64,000 bases of DNA from Trichococcus ilyis (GCF_900109135.1 NZ_FNYT01000016.1:1-64000), one strand, 5' to 3'. Positions 7,417 to 16,772 are shown, counted from the stretch's first letter. Program-made: numbers and translations. Notes: generated by a model not told the origin, from the sequence alone.

Positions 7417-8241
7417 TTATTTTCTTGTGAAGGGTCCGACTCCGGAGGCGATGCAGCCGCCGTCGCAGACGATGTCGGTGCCGGTCAGGTAGCCCATCCG
7501 CTCGTCCAGGCAGGCCGCGAACAGTTGCGCGATCTCTTCCACTTTGCCGGGCCGTTTGATGGCATTGTATTGGATGTACGTCTGTGCTTCCTCCGCCTCC
7601 AGTTGGCCCATCGGCGTTTCGAAGTTCCCTGGCGTCACCGAAAGGACCCGAATGCCCCTTTCCCCGAAGCGGGAGGCATCCTGTTTGGCCAGCCAGATGA
7701 CGAAATGCTTGGATATGCCGTACGCCACGCCGCTCCTGACCTTTTTCGGGAATAGCTGCAGCCAGCGCATCATTTTTTTCGTGAACAAGGCTTCGTTTTC
7801 CAGCGCCAGCCTGTAGAAACGCGTCGGCATAACGATCCGCGGCGTCAGATAGGCCGACATCGAGGAGACGTCGATGAGACATCCGCCCTCTTCAAGGACA
7901 TCCCTGAAGGCATTGTGGATATGCAGCGTCCCCAGCGCATTGGCGGCCATGATCGTTTCGGCCTCGCCCATATGCGGCGACATGCCGGCCGCATGCAGGA
8001 CACCCTGCACCTTACCGAGACCGGTGGCGAAATCCGCCAGCGCCTCGACCGACTGCCGATCCGAAATGTCGCAGGCGAAGGTGGCGACATTGCTGTCATA
8101 GAATTCCAGCTCTTTTTTCGCTTGCAGCAATTTTTTCTCATTTCTTCCGACAAGAACCACATTTCCGTAGTCCCCGAGTATTTTCGCGGTCGCCAAGCCC
8201 ATTCCGCTGCCGCCGCCCGTGATGACATATACTTTTTCCAT
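7417..8241 (-). CDS. Short-chain dehydrogenase/reductase
   Basis: A 274-residue classical SDR. It shows the cofactor motif TGGGSGMG (about residues 8-15), a catalytic Ser in DVSSMSA, YGISK as YxxxK, and a C-terminal YLTGTDIVCDGG typical of the family. An insertion of about 35 residues rich in Lys/Arg lies between the serine and tyrosine motifs, longer than usual. ATG 8241 is preceded by AAGGAGA; the in-frame extension to 8292 would start inside the promoter. Its divergent neighbour is the second two-component system, with both promoters in the 145-bp gap. Confidence 0.88.
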   Translation of the reverse strand: MEKVYVITGGGSGMGLATAKILGDYGNVVLVGRNEKKLLQAKKELEFYDSNVATFACDISDRQSVEALADFATGLGKVQGVLHAAGMSPHMGEAETIMAANALGTLHIHNAFRDVLEEGGCLIDVSSMSAYLTPRIVMPTRFYRLALENEALFTKKMMRWLQLFPKKVRSGVAYGISKHFVIWLAKQDASRFGERGIRVLSVTPGNFETPMGQLEAEEAQTYIQYNAIKRPGKVEEIAQLFAACLDERMGYLTGTDIVCDGGCIASGVGPFTRK

Positions 8242-8268
8242 GTGAGCATCTCCTTTTGATGGCTTCAG

Positions 8269-8299
8269 TTTATAATTTCCATGTAACAGCAACGTAAAC
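8269..8299 (-). promoter_or_regulatory. Promoter and direct-repeat operator of the dehydrogenase operon
   Basis: The minus strand carries TTTAC and GTTAC 11 bp apart (complement of 8279-8299), then TATAAA after 8 bp. Nearly every base matches the block before two-component system 1 (3807-3837), including spacing to the -10. Confidence 0.65.
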
Positions 8300-8320
8300 T
8301 CTTCTATTTTTTTCGGGATT

Positions 8321-8353
8321 TGTTACACTGGATTTACCTGGCGCGCATATAAT
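8321..8353 (+). promoter_or_regulatory. Promoter and direct-repeat operator of two-component system 2
   Basis: GTTAC (8322-8326) and TTTAC (8333-8337) are 11 bp apart and followed by TATAAT at 8348-8353. There is no -35 hexamer match; the repeats occupy that position. It resembles the two minus-strand sites at 3807-3837 and 8269-8299. Confidence 0.6.
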
Positions 8354-8386
8354 GAACGAAACAAGAGCGAACAAGGAGGAACGGAT

Positions 8387-9085
8387 ATGGCAACGATTTT
8401 GGTGGCGGAGGATGAAAAAAATCTCCAATTGTTGATACGGGCGCAACTGAAACCTTACTATACGGTGCTGACGGCGGACAATGGCGAAGAGGCGCTGGCG
8501 ATCATCGAGTCGCAGCACATCGATCTGCTGATCGCCGACATCATGATGCCGAAGATGGACGGCATCGAACTGCTGCGGGAACTGCGCCGGGACGGCTTTG
8601 GGTTTCCGGTGTTGTTGCTGACGGCGAAACAGACGATCACGGACAAAAGGGAAGGCTTCAAGACCGGGGCGGATGATTATTTGACGAAGCCGGTCATCTA
8701 CGAGGAACTGCTTTTGCGCATTGAGGCCCTTCTGCGGCGGGCGCACATATCGGCGGAACAGAAGATCCGGATCGGCGATGTGACGGTCGATTCCGCAACC
8801 TATACGCTTTCGGACAGTGAGACCGTTGTTTCGCTGCCGAAGAAGGAGTTCGAGCTGCTGTTCAAATTGCTCTCCTATCCCGGACAGATTTTCACCCGCA
8901 ATCAGTTGCTGGATGAAATTTGGGGCTATGATTCGGAGAGCAGCGAGGATACGATCAAAACGCACATGAATCGCCTGCGCAACAAATGCAAACCGTTCGA
9001 GGTGTTCCAGCTGCTCACAGTGAAGGGTTTGGGGTACAAGGCGGTCATCACGGAGGAGGCGGGCAATCATGGCACGCAGGCATAA
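8387..9085 (+). CDS. OmpR/PhoB-family response regulator (two-component system 2)
   Basis: A 232-residue response regulator: receiver domain with Glu8-Asp9, phospho-acceptor Asp51 (IADIMMP) and lysine in TKPV, then a winged-helix domain (about 125-222) ending in VKGLGYKAVI. AAGGAGGAACGGAT gives a strong start. The kinase gene begins 17 bases before its stop, so translation is coupled. It is a paralogue of the regulator at 3109-3780. Confidence 0.92.
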   Translation: MATILVAEDEKNLQLLIRAQLKPYYTVLTADNGEEALAIIESQHIDLLIADIMMPKMDGIELLRELRRDGFGFPVLLLTAKQTITDKREGFKTGADDYLTKPVIYEELLLRIEALLRRAHISAEQKIRIGDVTVDSATYTLSDSETVVSLPKKEFELLFKLLSYPGQIFTRNQLLDEIWGYDSESSEDTIKTHMNRLRNKCKPFEVFQLLTVKGLGYKAVITEEAGNHGTQA

Positions 9086-10112
9086 TAAGCACAAGGATCC
9101 GCTGGCGCACTGGCTGATCATGCAGGCGCTCATCATCGTGGTGGCTTCGGTGATGGTTTCCTTACTGGTTGTGGTTTTCTACAACCTGATCACTTCCCCG
9201 GCGGAACCGATTGATTCGATCATCGGGATCGGCATGTTTTTCCCGATGGCGGTTGTGACGGGTGTCCTTTTTTACTTCTTTTCCAAAAGGATGAACGAGA
9301 ACACCAGCAAGTTGATGAATGCCATCAAAGAAGTTTCGTCGGGAAATTACCGCTACCGATTGGAAGCAACCAAGGGACCTTTCCAATCGATTTTCAAGGA
9401 TTTCAACAAGATGACGGAGGAACTTGCCGGCGTCGAAATGCTGCGGAACGAATTCGTCAACAAATTTTCGCATGAGTTCAAAACACCGATCGCCTCAATC
9501 AACGGTTTCGCCGACCTGATCCTGAGGGGCGACAGCAGCCCGGAAGAGGAGCGCCAGTATCTCGAAATCATCCTGGCGGAATCGAAGCGGCTCGCCGCCT
9601 TATCCACCGATTCCCTGCTGCTGTCCTCGCTGGAATCGCAACAGATTCTGCCAGACAGGAAGCGTTACTCTCTGGATGAGCAGCTGAAGCAGGTCGCCAT
9701 CCTGCTGTCCCCGCAGTGGACAGCGAAGAATCTGCAGGTGGAGCTGGAGCTGCCGGACCTGACTTATTTCGGAAATGCGGAACTGATGCAGCACGTCTGG
9801 ATCAACCTGCTGAACAATGCCATCACCTACACACCCAACGGCGGCACGATCACCATTTCCGGCAAAAAGGAAAACGGCCGAATTGCGGTGACGTTCCAGG
9901 ATTCCGGCATCGGGATGCGCTCCGAAGAGATCGCCAACATCTTCAACAAATACTACCAGAGCAACCCGAACGACAACGGCCGGGGCTTGGGGCTCGGTCT
10001 GGCGATCGTCAGCCGCATCGTCTCCCTGGCGAAGGGCCAGATAACCGTCGAAAGCGAGCAGGATAGCGGGAGCACGTTTACGGTTTATTTGCCTGATTTT
10101 CCCGAAGCCTGA
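9069..10112 (+). CDS. Sensor histidine kinase (two-component system 2)
   Basis: A 347-residue kinase with two transmembrane helices (about residues 17-40 and 51-71) and a very short outer loop, a HAMP-like region (72-122), H box NKFSHEFKTP with His135, N box (NLLNNA) and G boxes DSGIGM and GRGLGLGLAI. It is paired with the regulator just upstream. As in system 1, the near absence of an extracellular domain points to intramembrane or partner-assisted sensing. A bidirectional terminator follows. Confidence 0.92.
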   Translation: MARRHNKHKDPLAHWLIMQALIIVVASVMVSLLVVVFYNLITSPAEPIDSIIGIGMFFPMAVVTGVLFYFFSKRMNENTSKLMNAIKEVSSGNYRYRLEATKGPFQSIFKDFNKMTEELAGVEMLRNEFVNKFSHEFKTPIASINGFADLILRGDSSPEEERQYLEIILAESKRLAALSTDSLLLSSLESQQILPDRKRYSLDEQLKQVAILLSPQWTAKNLQVELELPDLTYFGNAELMQHVWINLLNNAITYTPNGGTITISGKKENGRIAVTFQDSGIGMRSEEIANIFNKYYQSNPNDNGRGLGLGLAIVSRIVSLAKGQITVESEQDSGSTFTVYLPDFPEA

Positions 10113-10151
10113 GGAAAAATAAACTTTGCCGGCACCTGATATTCCGGCTGC

Positions 10152-10197
10152 AAAAAAACTGCTGCCGAGGGACAGGATAAGATCCCCTCGGCAGCAG
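10152..10197. terminator. Bidirectional terminator between kinase and transporter genes
   Basis: Arms CTGCTGCCGAGGG and CCCTCGGCAGCAG (10159-10197). Seven A residues lie immediately on the left, giving a T-tract for minus-strand transcripts. It serves the converging genes at 9069-10112 and 10214-11581. Confidence 0.85.
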
Positions 10198-10213
10198 TAT
10201 TCTGTTCAATTCA

Positions 10214-11581
10214 TTATTTTTCTTCCAAGCCAATGACGATTTTGTCCAGTTTGCTGAAGTATCGTGAGGCAAAGAACGTGATCGCCAGCAACACCATCGG
10301 AATGAAACTGTACAATAAGCGGATCATAAGCAGCGCGCTATCCGGCTGTACGGCAGCTGCCCCATCATAACCTGATGTGCTCAAAAGTATCCCGAGCAGA
10401 GCAGATCCCAGACCCATACCGATATTTCCGAACAACATACCCAATGAATTCGCTGTCGCTTCCATCCGCGGCAACTTTACGGACTCGTTATAGGAAGCCA
10501 AATTCATTACCATAACAGCTTGCAAGTAACTGACCGGCAGTAAGGAAAAACCTGTGAAAAGGAAAGCGATGGCCAGCATGATCATATTGTCTCCAGCAAA
10601 GAAGTTCAGGAAATACCCCACCATTCCGACAATGGTTCCCAAAGCCACCACACCGGAAACGGAGATCTTGTTCATCAGTTTCGGGAACGAGAACATAACC
10701 AGAAGCATAAGGATATTTATTGCCTGCAAAGTGCCGAGCTTTCCGATATCCCCTACGATTTCGGTAAAGTAGAAAGCACCCACGTTCAACGTTGTGATCA
10801 TTTGGATCGGAGCAAGAATAAAACCGTATACCCAAGCAAATTTGTTCTTCTTCAGCATCTCGACGATTGTTTTGATTTCGAGCGGCTTTTCATTTCCGGA
10901 CTCCAGACCTTCCAGGTTTTCCTTCACAAAGAAGAAGCGCATCAGGCCGATGATGACCAACGGGATGGCATACAGTGCCACCAGATTTCGCCAGCCTGCG
11001 GGACTCGTGGCCATGCTGGCCATCAATTTCGGGAACGTGATTGTAACGACCATGGCCCCGAGCGTCGAGATGATGCCGCCGTAGGAAGAGACTTTCCCCA
11101 CCATCTGCCGTGTGCCGAACGCGCGGATGATGTAAGGCGTTTGATTTGAGTTCAACAGAGAAGTAAAGACCGTGTGCACCAATGTGTACGAGGTGAAGAT
11201 CCAGATGGATTTTGCAACCATCCCCAGGCTTGCCGGTGCCGAAAACATGAACAGAGTGCCTAGCCAAACCCCAATAATAGCTAATTCATACGGTCTCGCT
11301 TTCCCGAAACGGGTGATCGGACTTTTATCGACCAGATAGCCCAGGAACAAATCCACTACGACATCCACCAGTTTGCTCGCAAACAGCAAGCTCCCTACCA
11401 AACCTGCATTCATGCCCAATGTGTTTGTCGCGAAGAACGTCAAATATCCTACGACTGTGAAACTCGCGGCCAACGAAATATCCCGGCTTTTCCAGGCCAG
11501 AAATTTTCCTACCGGCAAACGCTCTTTTTTCGGCTTTGTTGCCTCCGCCATTTCCTCTACCAATTCAACTTTTTCAGCCAT
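10214..11581 (-). CDS. GPH-family (MelB-like) sugar:cation symporter
   Basis: A 455-residue integral membrane protein with about 12 hydrophobic segments. It is similar in layout to the glycoside-pentoside-hexuronide:cation symporters, including the early DVVVDLFLGYLVDKSP region that corresponds to the cation-binding segment and RFGKARPYEL after helix 2. It would import a disaccharide or glycoside. ATG 11581 has AAGGAG 8 bases upstream; the ATG at 11590 abuts it. It is the last gene of the GH2-GH43 operon, with a strong cre site at 11600-11613 in the preceding gap, so it probably delivers the galactosides cleaved by those enzymes. Confidence 0.88.
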   Translation of the reverse strand: MAEKVELVEEMAEATKPKKERLPVGKFLAWKSRDISLAASFTVVGYLTFFATNTLGMNAGLVGSLLFASKLVDVVVDLFLGYLVDKSPITRFGKARPYELAIIGVWLGTLFMFSAPASLGMVAKSIWIFTSYTLVHTVFTSLLNSNQTPYIIRAFGTRQMVGKVSSYGGIISTLGAMVVTITFPKLMASMATSPAGWRNLVALYAIPLVIIGLMRFFFVKENLEGLESGNEKPLEIKTIVEMLKKNKFAWVYGFILAPIQMITTLNVGAFYFTEIVGDIGKLGTLQAINILMLLVMFSFPKLMNKISVSGVVALGTIVGMVGYFLNFFAGDNMIMLAIAFLFTGFSLLPVSYLQAVMVMNLASYNESVKLPRMEATANSLGMLFGNIGMGLGSALLGILLSTSGYDGAAAVQPDSALLMIRLLYSFIPMVLLAITFFASRYFSKLDKIVIGLEEK

Positions 11582-11599
11582 TTTTTGCATCTCCTTTTA

Positions 11600-11613
11600 T
11601 GTTTGCGTTTTCA
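11600..11613 (-). promoter_or_regulatory. cre (CcpA) site before the GPH symporter
   Basis: The minus strand reads TGAAAACGCAAACA, matching TGNAANCGNTNNCA at all but one constrained position. It lies between the GH43 gene and the symporter and suggests carbon catabolite control within the operon. Confidence 0.65.
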
Positions 11614-11676
11614 ATTTTTGTTACATACACACCGGCATTGCTCTTGTTCGCAACACCAGTATGCACGGATCTGTTA

Positions 11677-12732
11677 TTAATAGTCCTCTATGCGCCATTC
11701 CTCGTGCCAACGGATGATCGGGCGATCGCCTTCCCATTCGATAGGCAACCAAACGTAGTTGGCTTTCGATGTGTCCACATTCCCCAAGATCGGCGAACCC
11801 ATCAGTTGTTTCTTCTCTTCATCGGTCGTCGTGTAGCGCTCGTCGAATCGTGCTGCGATTACTCTTGACAGGATATCGTACCTTTCCGCCGTCATCACGT
11901 AATCGGGTACCCAACGGTCGGCCAAGGCAATGTACAGATCTTTCTCTGGGTGCTTGAAGATGCCGGAAATCTGGCTGTTGTAGGAGGAACGGCTTTCATC
12001 TTCCGGATGCAGGTTCCCCATCACCTTGTATGGTCCCAAATGATGCGCGGCAATCGCCGCCTCGGACGGGTTCGGCACATAGTTCGTCAACCCGCTCGTC
12101 AACAGGTAATGGCGGCCGTTGCGTTTCACATAAGCCGGTGCCTCCCTGATGAATGGCGGGATCATCCCGTCGAAGTTTGTCACATAATCCGCCTTGACAT
12201 CCAAGTAGTCCGCGGTCAGTTCCGTGGAAGTCATATTCTTGTGGTCCGACTCGAAATGGAGATGGGCCTGCTTCGTCTCTTCATCCACAGCCAAGTCGAA
12301 GTCCCCGACTTTTTTGCCGAACGGACGGTAGTTTTCTTTGATGACTTCGTACGGACCCAAGAGGCGATCCGCCGTCAGGATCACGAAACAGGCCGCGTCT
12401 CCGCTGATTTTGATCCAGCAGACGTATTTTCCGGTCTCTTCATTATAAAGGATATGCGGGCGGTCCACACGCTGATTCGGATGCAAGTTGGATTGTTCAT
12501 CCTCGAGGTTCGGTGGGATGATCAGTCCTTCATCCTGCCAGTTATACAGGTCCTGCGAAGAATAGGCGCGGATGCCGTAAGTCCAGATGCTGTTCTTGCC
12601 GTCCGTCTTCTCCTTGTTTTCTCCGTACCAATAGAAGGTGCCGCCTTCGAAGAAAAGCTTGCCTCCATGCGCTTCGATGCGTTTTCCGTTTGTGTCCAGC
12701 CATTCTTGGCCGGGTCTGATTGCTGTATACAT
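11677..12732 (-). CDS. Glycoside hydrolase family 43 protein, exo-beta-1,3-galactanase-like
   Basis: A 351-residue protein with a five-bladed-propeller-type GH43 sequence. The opening WLDTNGKRIEAHGG, the FYWYGENK segment, VDRPHILYNEETGKYVCW and the later NSQISGI...IALADRW are characteristic of the subfamily that includes exo-beta-1,3-galactanases. No signal peptide is present, so the substrate must be imported oligosaccharide. AGGAGGGACTT precedes ATG 12732. It lies in one operon with GH2 and a GPH symporter; beta-galacto-oligosaccharide use is the likely role. Exact specificity is uncertain. Confidence 0.75.
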   Translation of the reverse strand: MYTAIRPGQEWLDTNGKRIEAHGGKLFFEGGTFYWYGENKEKTDGKNSIWTYGIRAYSSQDLYNWQDEGLIIPPNLEDEQSNLHPNQRVDRPHILYNEETGKYVCWIKISGDAACFVILTADRLLGPYEVIKENYRPFGKKVGDFDLAVDEETKQAHLHFESDHKNMTSTELTADYLDVKADYVTNFDGMIPPFIREAPAYVKRNGRHYLLTSGLTNYVPNPSEAAIAAHHLGPYKVMGNLHPEDESRSSYNSQISGIFKHPEKDLYIALADRWVPDYVMTAERYDILSRVIAARFDERYTTTDEEKKQLMGSPILGNVDTSKANYVWLPIEWEGDRPIIRWHEEWRIEDY

Positions 12733-12744
12733 AAGTCCCTCCTG

Positions 12745-13074
12745 TTATTTTACTGCCAGCGGTTCGAATGTCAGGGCAGTGTTTTTTGCGATTAATCCCA
12801 ATATTCTTGCTGCGCTGCGTTTCAGGTCTTCAAGGTCCACTTGTCGAGCGGCTACCCCCGCGATCAGGTCCTGCACTTGCTGCGGCGTCCCGGGCGTCAC
12901 CAGGTCGCATTGGGCAAAGTGGGCTTTGAGGATATCCCCTTTTTCTTCGTGGATGGACTCCCAATCGCTCATGACCAGTCCTTCATAACCCCATTCGTTC
13001 CGCAGCACTTTCACAAGCAGATCGTGGTTGTTGGTGCTGTAGACCCCGTTGACTTTATTGTATCTCTCCTTCAT
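12745..13074 (-). pseudogene. Remnant of a GH3 beta-glucosidase
   Basis: An open frame of 109 residues that matches only the middle of the GH3 catalytic domain: YNKVNG, LLVKVLRNEWGYEG and the nucleophile segment LVMSDWE, followed by a helix resembling the end of that domain (DLEDLKRSAARILGLIAKN). GH3 enzymes are normally 700 or more residues, and both the N-terminal barrel half and the second domain are missing. It begins 13 bases after the GH2 stop and lacks a ribosome binding site. It is probably a deletion relic between two intact glycosidase genes; a small translated product cannot be excluded. Confidence 0.75.
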
Positions 13075-13087
13075 CCTGGCTTTTCGG

Positions 13088-15289
13088 CTAGGATATTTTT
13101 TCGATTTTGTTCAGTTCCTGGTTGACTTGAACGATCATTTCTTTCGGAACGGCCTCCCCGGCTTGCTTAAGCAATTCTTCGAGCGTCATCCCGTTCATCA
13201 TACGCTCCATCGCTTCGTTGCGGTCCAGGCCTTGCGCCACATCGCCACGCTTTGAAGAAGCATGCGCGATGATGCTGTTGACCAGTGCCGCTCCGCTCTG
13301 CGTTTTGCGGATGGTCCCCAAAGTTTCCTTGATGGACAATTTGCCTTCGGGAAAGGCCATGCCCGGCTCATCGAACCAGTTATGGATACCCGTGCTCGGC
13401 AGCGTATAATCCGGATTGGCTTGCGCTGATTTGCGGATTGCGATCGCATCCACCAAATCTCCCGATCTGGCTTCCAACCGGTGTTCTCCGGCAAGCGGCA
13501 CTTCGAAAGTGAACACATGCTGGCCCGTCTTTTCCGCGATCAGCTCCCCATTGCTGTACAGAGCGACTTTTGTTTGGTTGGAATAGACTTTGACTTCGGA
13601 CAGCGCTTCTGTGCGGTCGATGTAGCGCCGGCCGGTGATGTGCACGAACGGTTCAGCCGACAGGTAGGCTTTGTAGAGATAGAAGGCGTCCTTTTTCGTC
13701 TGGCGGTCAAACGTGACCAAGCCTTTCTGGTTCAGCCCCTTTTCCCCGCCTTCCTCGCGGCCGTCCGCCGCAAAATCGAACATGTTCCAGGCATGCGTCG
13801 CCCAGATGTATGGCCGCTCCTCGATCGTCTTCAGCAGATACTCATGGTACACGCATTGGAATTGCTCTGTGTAATCGCCGCGTTCCGGTGTCGGCGTCTG
13901 CCATTTGATCGAAGCGTCCGCTCCGTATTCGGCGAGTCCGATTGCTTTTTCCGGATGCTGCTTATGGAAATCATCGAACCATTTTTCGTTGTCTTCGAGG
14001 CTGCCGAAGTACCAGCCGAAGTAAAGATTGTAGGACTGGATATCCGGAATCTCCAGAATTGGATCCTCGATCTCCAGCATGATGACGTGCGCCATCGTGG
14101 TCGGACGTGTGGCATCCAGCGTATGCGCCAAGTCATTCAATGCCTGATGATTGTCGACCAGATCCTCCGACTTGCCGGAAACGGTGATTTCATTCGACAA
14201 CCCCCAAGTGATGATGGAAGGATGGTTGTAGTTCTGGACGATCAGTTCGCTCAGCTGGCTGAGCGTATTCGCCCGCCCCTTCGGTAAGTGCTCGGAGATG
14301 TAGGGGATTTCCGCCCACACGATCATCCCGTGCTGGTCACAGAGGTCATAGAAATACTGATCGTGCTGGTAATGGGCCAGGCGGATTGTGTTCGCGCCCA
14401 TTTCGGCGATGAGCGCCATATCAGTCTCCTGCATCTCTTTCGTGATGGCGTTGCCGACCCCCTGCCAATCCTGATGCCGGGCGACACCGCGGAGCGGATA
14501 ACTGTTGCCGTTCAAGTAAAAGCCTTTCTCCGGATCGAAATGAAAACTTCTGCATCCGAATGCCGTCGCCACCTGATCGATTTCCTCCCCGTCCTTCAGC
14601 AACGTAGCGGTCAGGTGGTACAGATGCGGATCTTTGACGCCGTCCCAAAGGCGCACAGCCTCGATGAACAGCGCCGCTTCCGCTTTGCCATGCTTCACTT
14701 CGACGACTTCCTCGGCCACTCCCGCAATCGCGAATCTGACGCTGTCGGCATTGCCGGTCACATCAGCCTCTACCCGCACCGTCGCTTGGTCCAAAGCCTC
14801 GTTCAGGTTCGGCGTGACCATGATGCCCGGCCCGCCATGGCTGTCCAGATCGAAATGGCTTTTCGGCACCGCAATCAGGTACACGTCCCTGTAGATGCCT
14901 CCATAAAAGGTGAAGTCCGCTTTCTGTGGGTAGACGTAATCGTTTTTCCGATTGTCGACTTCCACGATCAACTCGTTCTCGTCCTCCAAAAGCTCCGTGA
15001 TGTTCACGCGGAAAGTGGAATAGCCGCCGTGGTGGACTGCAGCCGACTTCCCATTGACGATGACCCTCGCCGAGGAATTGACTCCCCGGAATTCCAGGTA
15101 GATGTCTTCAGCTTGGGGATCCAAAACACCCCGATCGAATGTTTTCCTGTACCGGCAGACTCCGCGGTAATAATCGTTCCCACCATCCTGCCCATCTAGG
15201 TGATTCCATGTATGCGGCAATTCGACCGCAGTTGTCTCATTCTCCTTCGTGAAGAACCAATTTTGATTGAATAATTTTATCTGTCGCAT
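13088..15289 (-). CDS. Glycoside hydrolase family 2 beta-galactosidase-type enzyme
   Basis: A 733-residue GH2 enzyme. Residues about 1-150 form the sugar-binding jelly roll (GVNSSARVIVNG), followed by an immunoglobulin-like domain and the TIM barrel starting at GFYLNGNSYPLRGVARHQD. The acid/base is the Glu of GLSNEI (about residue 370), and the nucleophile is probably the Glu of GLAEYGAD (about 450). It is shorter than LacZ and lacks its extra C-terminal domain. It has AGGAGGAAGATAG before ATG 15289, heads the GH2-GH43-symporter operon, and is divergent from an AraC regulator with a cre site between them. It probably acts on intracellular beta-galactosides; beta-glucuronides cannot be ruled out. 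Confidence 0.85.
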   Translation of the reverse strand: MRQIKLFNQNWFFTKENETTAVELPHTWNHLDGQDGGNDYYRGVCRYRKTFDRGVLDPQAEDIYLEFRGVNSSARVIVNGKSAAVHHGGYSTFRVNITELLEDENELIVEVDNRKNDYVYPQKADFTFYGGIYRDVYLIAVPKSHFDLDSHGGPGIMVTPNLNEALDQATVRVEADVTGNADSVRFAIAGVAEEVVEVKHGKAEAALFIEAVRLWDGVKDPHLYHLTATLLKDGEEIDQVATAFGCRSFHFDPEKGFYLNGNSYPLRGVARHQDWQGVGNAITKEMQETDMALIAEMGANTIRLAHYQHDQYFYDLCDQHGMIVWAEIPYISEHLPKGRANTLSQLSELIVQNYNHPSIITWGLSNEITVSGKSEDLVDNHQALNDLAHTLDATRPTTMAHVIMLEIEDPILEIPDIQSYNLYFGWYFGSLEDNEKWFDDFHKQHPEKAIGLAEYGADASIKWQTPTPERGDYTEQFQCVYHEYLLKTIEERPYIWATHAWNMFDFAADGREEGGEKGLNQKGLVTFDRQTKKDAFYLYKAYLSAEPFVHITGRRYIDRTEALSEVKVYSNQTKVALYSNGELIAEKTGQHVFTFEVPLAGEHRLEARSGDLVDAIAIRKSAQANPDYTLPSTGIHNWFDEPGMAFPEGKLSIKETLGTIRKTQSGAALVNSIIAHASSKRGDVAQGLDRNEAMERMMNGMTLEELLKQAGEAVPKEMIVQVNQELNKIEKIS

Positions 15290-15318
15290 CTATCTTCCTC
15301 CTACTCTTTGACTGAATT

Positions 15319-15416
15319 ATAAAACGCTTCCAGAGATCAGCGTAGCCATATATTCGCTTTAAAGAACATTTATTGGCTGACTTAACAAAAATCGCATAAA
15401 AATCAGAACGCTTTCA
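15319..15416. promoter_or_regulatory. Divergent control region with two cre-like sites
   Basis: The 189-bp gap between the GH2 gene and the AraC regulator holds a good cre match (complement of 15403-15416, TGAAAGCGTTCTGA, one deviation) and a weaker one (complement of 15319-15332). Both promoters should lie here; I could not fix -10/-35 elements confidently. Confidence 0.6.
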
Positions 15417-15478
15417 ATGTACAAACATTCGGCTTTATGTATATAATTTAGACAAACATCACCAAAGGAGGAGCGTTT

Positions 15479-16714
15479 ATGGATACACTTGAGCAAAAAA
15501 TCAATTTTTTCGCAGAACTGATTTCCTGCAACTATGCCATCGAACTCACTACTTATGATCAGGATATGAACTTCATCCAATCGAACGGCGAAAACAGCCA
15601 TGTATTTGATAAAATGTTGGAATACAGCGATGCCAAGCAGTCCATTTTGGAATACAGCGCCGCTTCCGGCCAGCACTATCCGGTCGTGCTGAGTGATTCA
15701 TTCGACCTGATCTGGATCGCTTGCTTCGAGAAGAAGGACGGTGCGGTCAAAAGGATCCACCTGCTCGGGCCAGCCTACATCAGTGAATATGCCATCAACA
15801 GCCTCCAATCCAAGCTGGATTACCACAATATTTCCCTGAGCCTGCGCAAGATGATCCTGAACAAAATCACCCAAGTGCCGATCATCATCCGCGGTCTGTA
15901 TTTCCAGTACGCTATTATGCTGCATTATTGCCTGACAGAAGCGAAAATATCAGCCGCAGATCTGCAGTACGTCAGTCCTGATGAGAAAGAGAGCATCAAT
16001 CCTGACTTTGATGAAGCGGATGCCTTCGATCCCGACAAGAGCCACACCGGTGTTTGGGCTGCCGAGCAGCGGATGCTCTCCATGATCGAGGAAGGCAATC
16101 TGAACTATCATGAGGCACTGAGTTCCGTCGCCACCCTTAGCCGGGGCGTCAAGATCCGGACAACGACCCCACTGGCCCAAGCCAAAGCATCCGTCATCAC
16201 CTTTACCGCCCTCTGCAGCCGTGCCGCAATCAAGGGCGGCCTGTTATCCGGAATGGCCTACACCATCGGCGACTATTACGTGCAAAGCATCGAGAACGCG
16301 AAGTCCGTTTCCGAGCTGGGCATCATCAGCCATGAGATGTATGAGGATTTTGTCTTGCGGGTGCACAACCTCAAACAAGCCGCCCTGCATTCCGCCACAG
16401 TCCAAAACATCCATGATTATGTTCAAATGCATATCGAGGACCGATTTTCGTTGGGAGACATTGCCCAGCAGTTGGGCTATACCGAATATTACTTGAGCAA
16501 AAAATACAAAAAAGAGACCGGCAGCACGCTCAATGACTACATCCAGCAAAAAAAGATCGACCACGCCAAATTGCTTCTGCGCACCACCAAATACTCCGTG
16601 CAGGAAATCGGCGATCGCCTGCATTTCAGCTCGCGCAGTCATTTTTCGGCCGTTTTCCAGAAATGGACCAATCAAACGCCCAAGGAATACCGGGTGGAAA
16701 ACTACCGGAATTGA
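15479..16714 (+). CDS. AraC-family transcriptional regulator
   Basis: A 411-residue regulator whose last 100 residues are a double helix-turn-helix AraC domain (FSLGDIAQQLGYTEYYLSKK, then YSVQEIGDRLHFSSRSHFS and QTPKEYR). The N-terminal 300 residues form an unidentified sensor region without a visible cupin signature. AAAGGAGGAGCGTTT precedes ATG 15479. It is divergently placed from the GH2-GH43-symporter operon and is very likely its activator, responding to an imported sugar. Confidence 0.88.
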   Translation: MDTLEQKINFFAELISCNYAIELTTYDQDMNFIQSNGENSHVFDKMLEYSDAKQSILEYSAASGQHYPVVLSDSFDLIWIACFEKKDGAVKRIHLLGPAYISEYAINSLQSKLDYHNISLSLRKMILNKITQVPIIIRGLYFQYAIMLHYCLTEAKISAADLQYVSPDEKESINPDFDEADAFDPDKSHTGVWAAEQRMLSMIEEGNLNYHEALSSVATLSRGVKIRTTTPLAQAKASVITFTALCSRAAIKGGLLSGMAYTIGDYYVQSIENAKSVSELGIISHEMYEDFVLRVHNLKQAALHSATVQNIHDYVQMHIEDRFSLGDIAQQLGYTEYYLSKKYKKETGSTLNDYIQQKKIDHAKLLLRTTKYSVQEIGDRLHFSSRSHFSAVFQKWTNQTPKEYRVENYRN

Positions 16715-16772
16715 AGCCATCCAGCCATAAGAGGATTGGATAAAAAAACGCTGCAGATTGTGGGCGGGGGTT

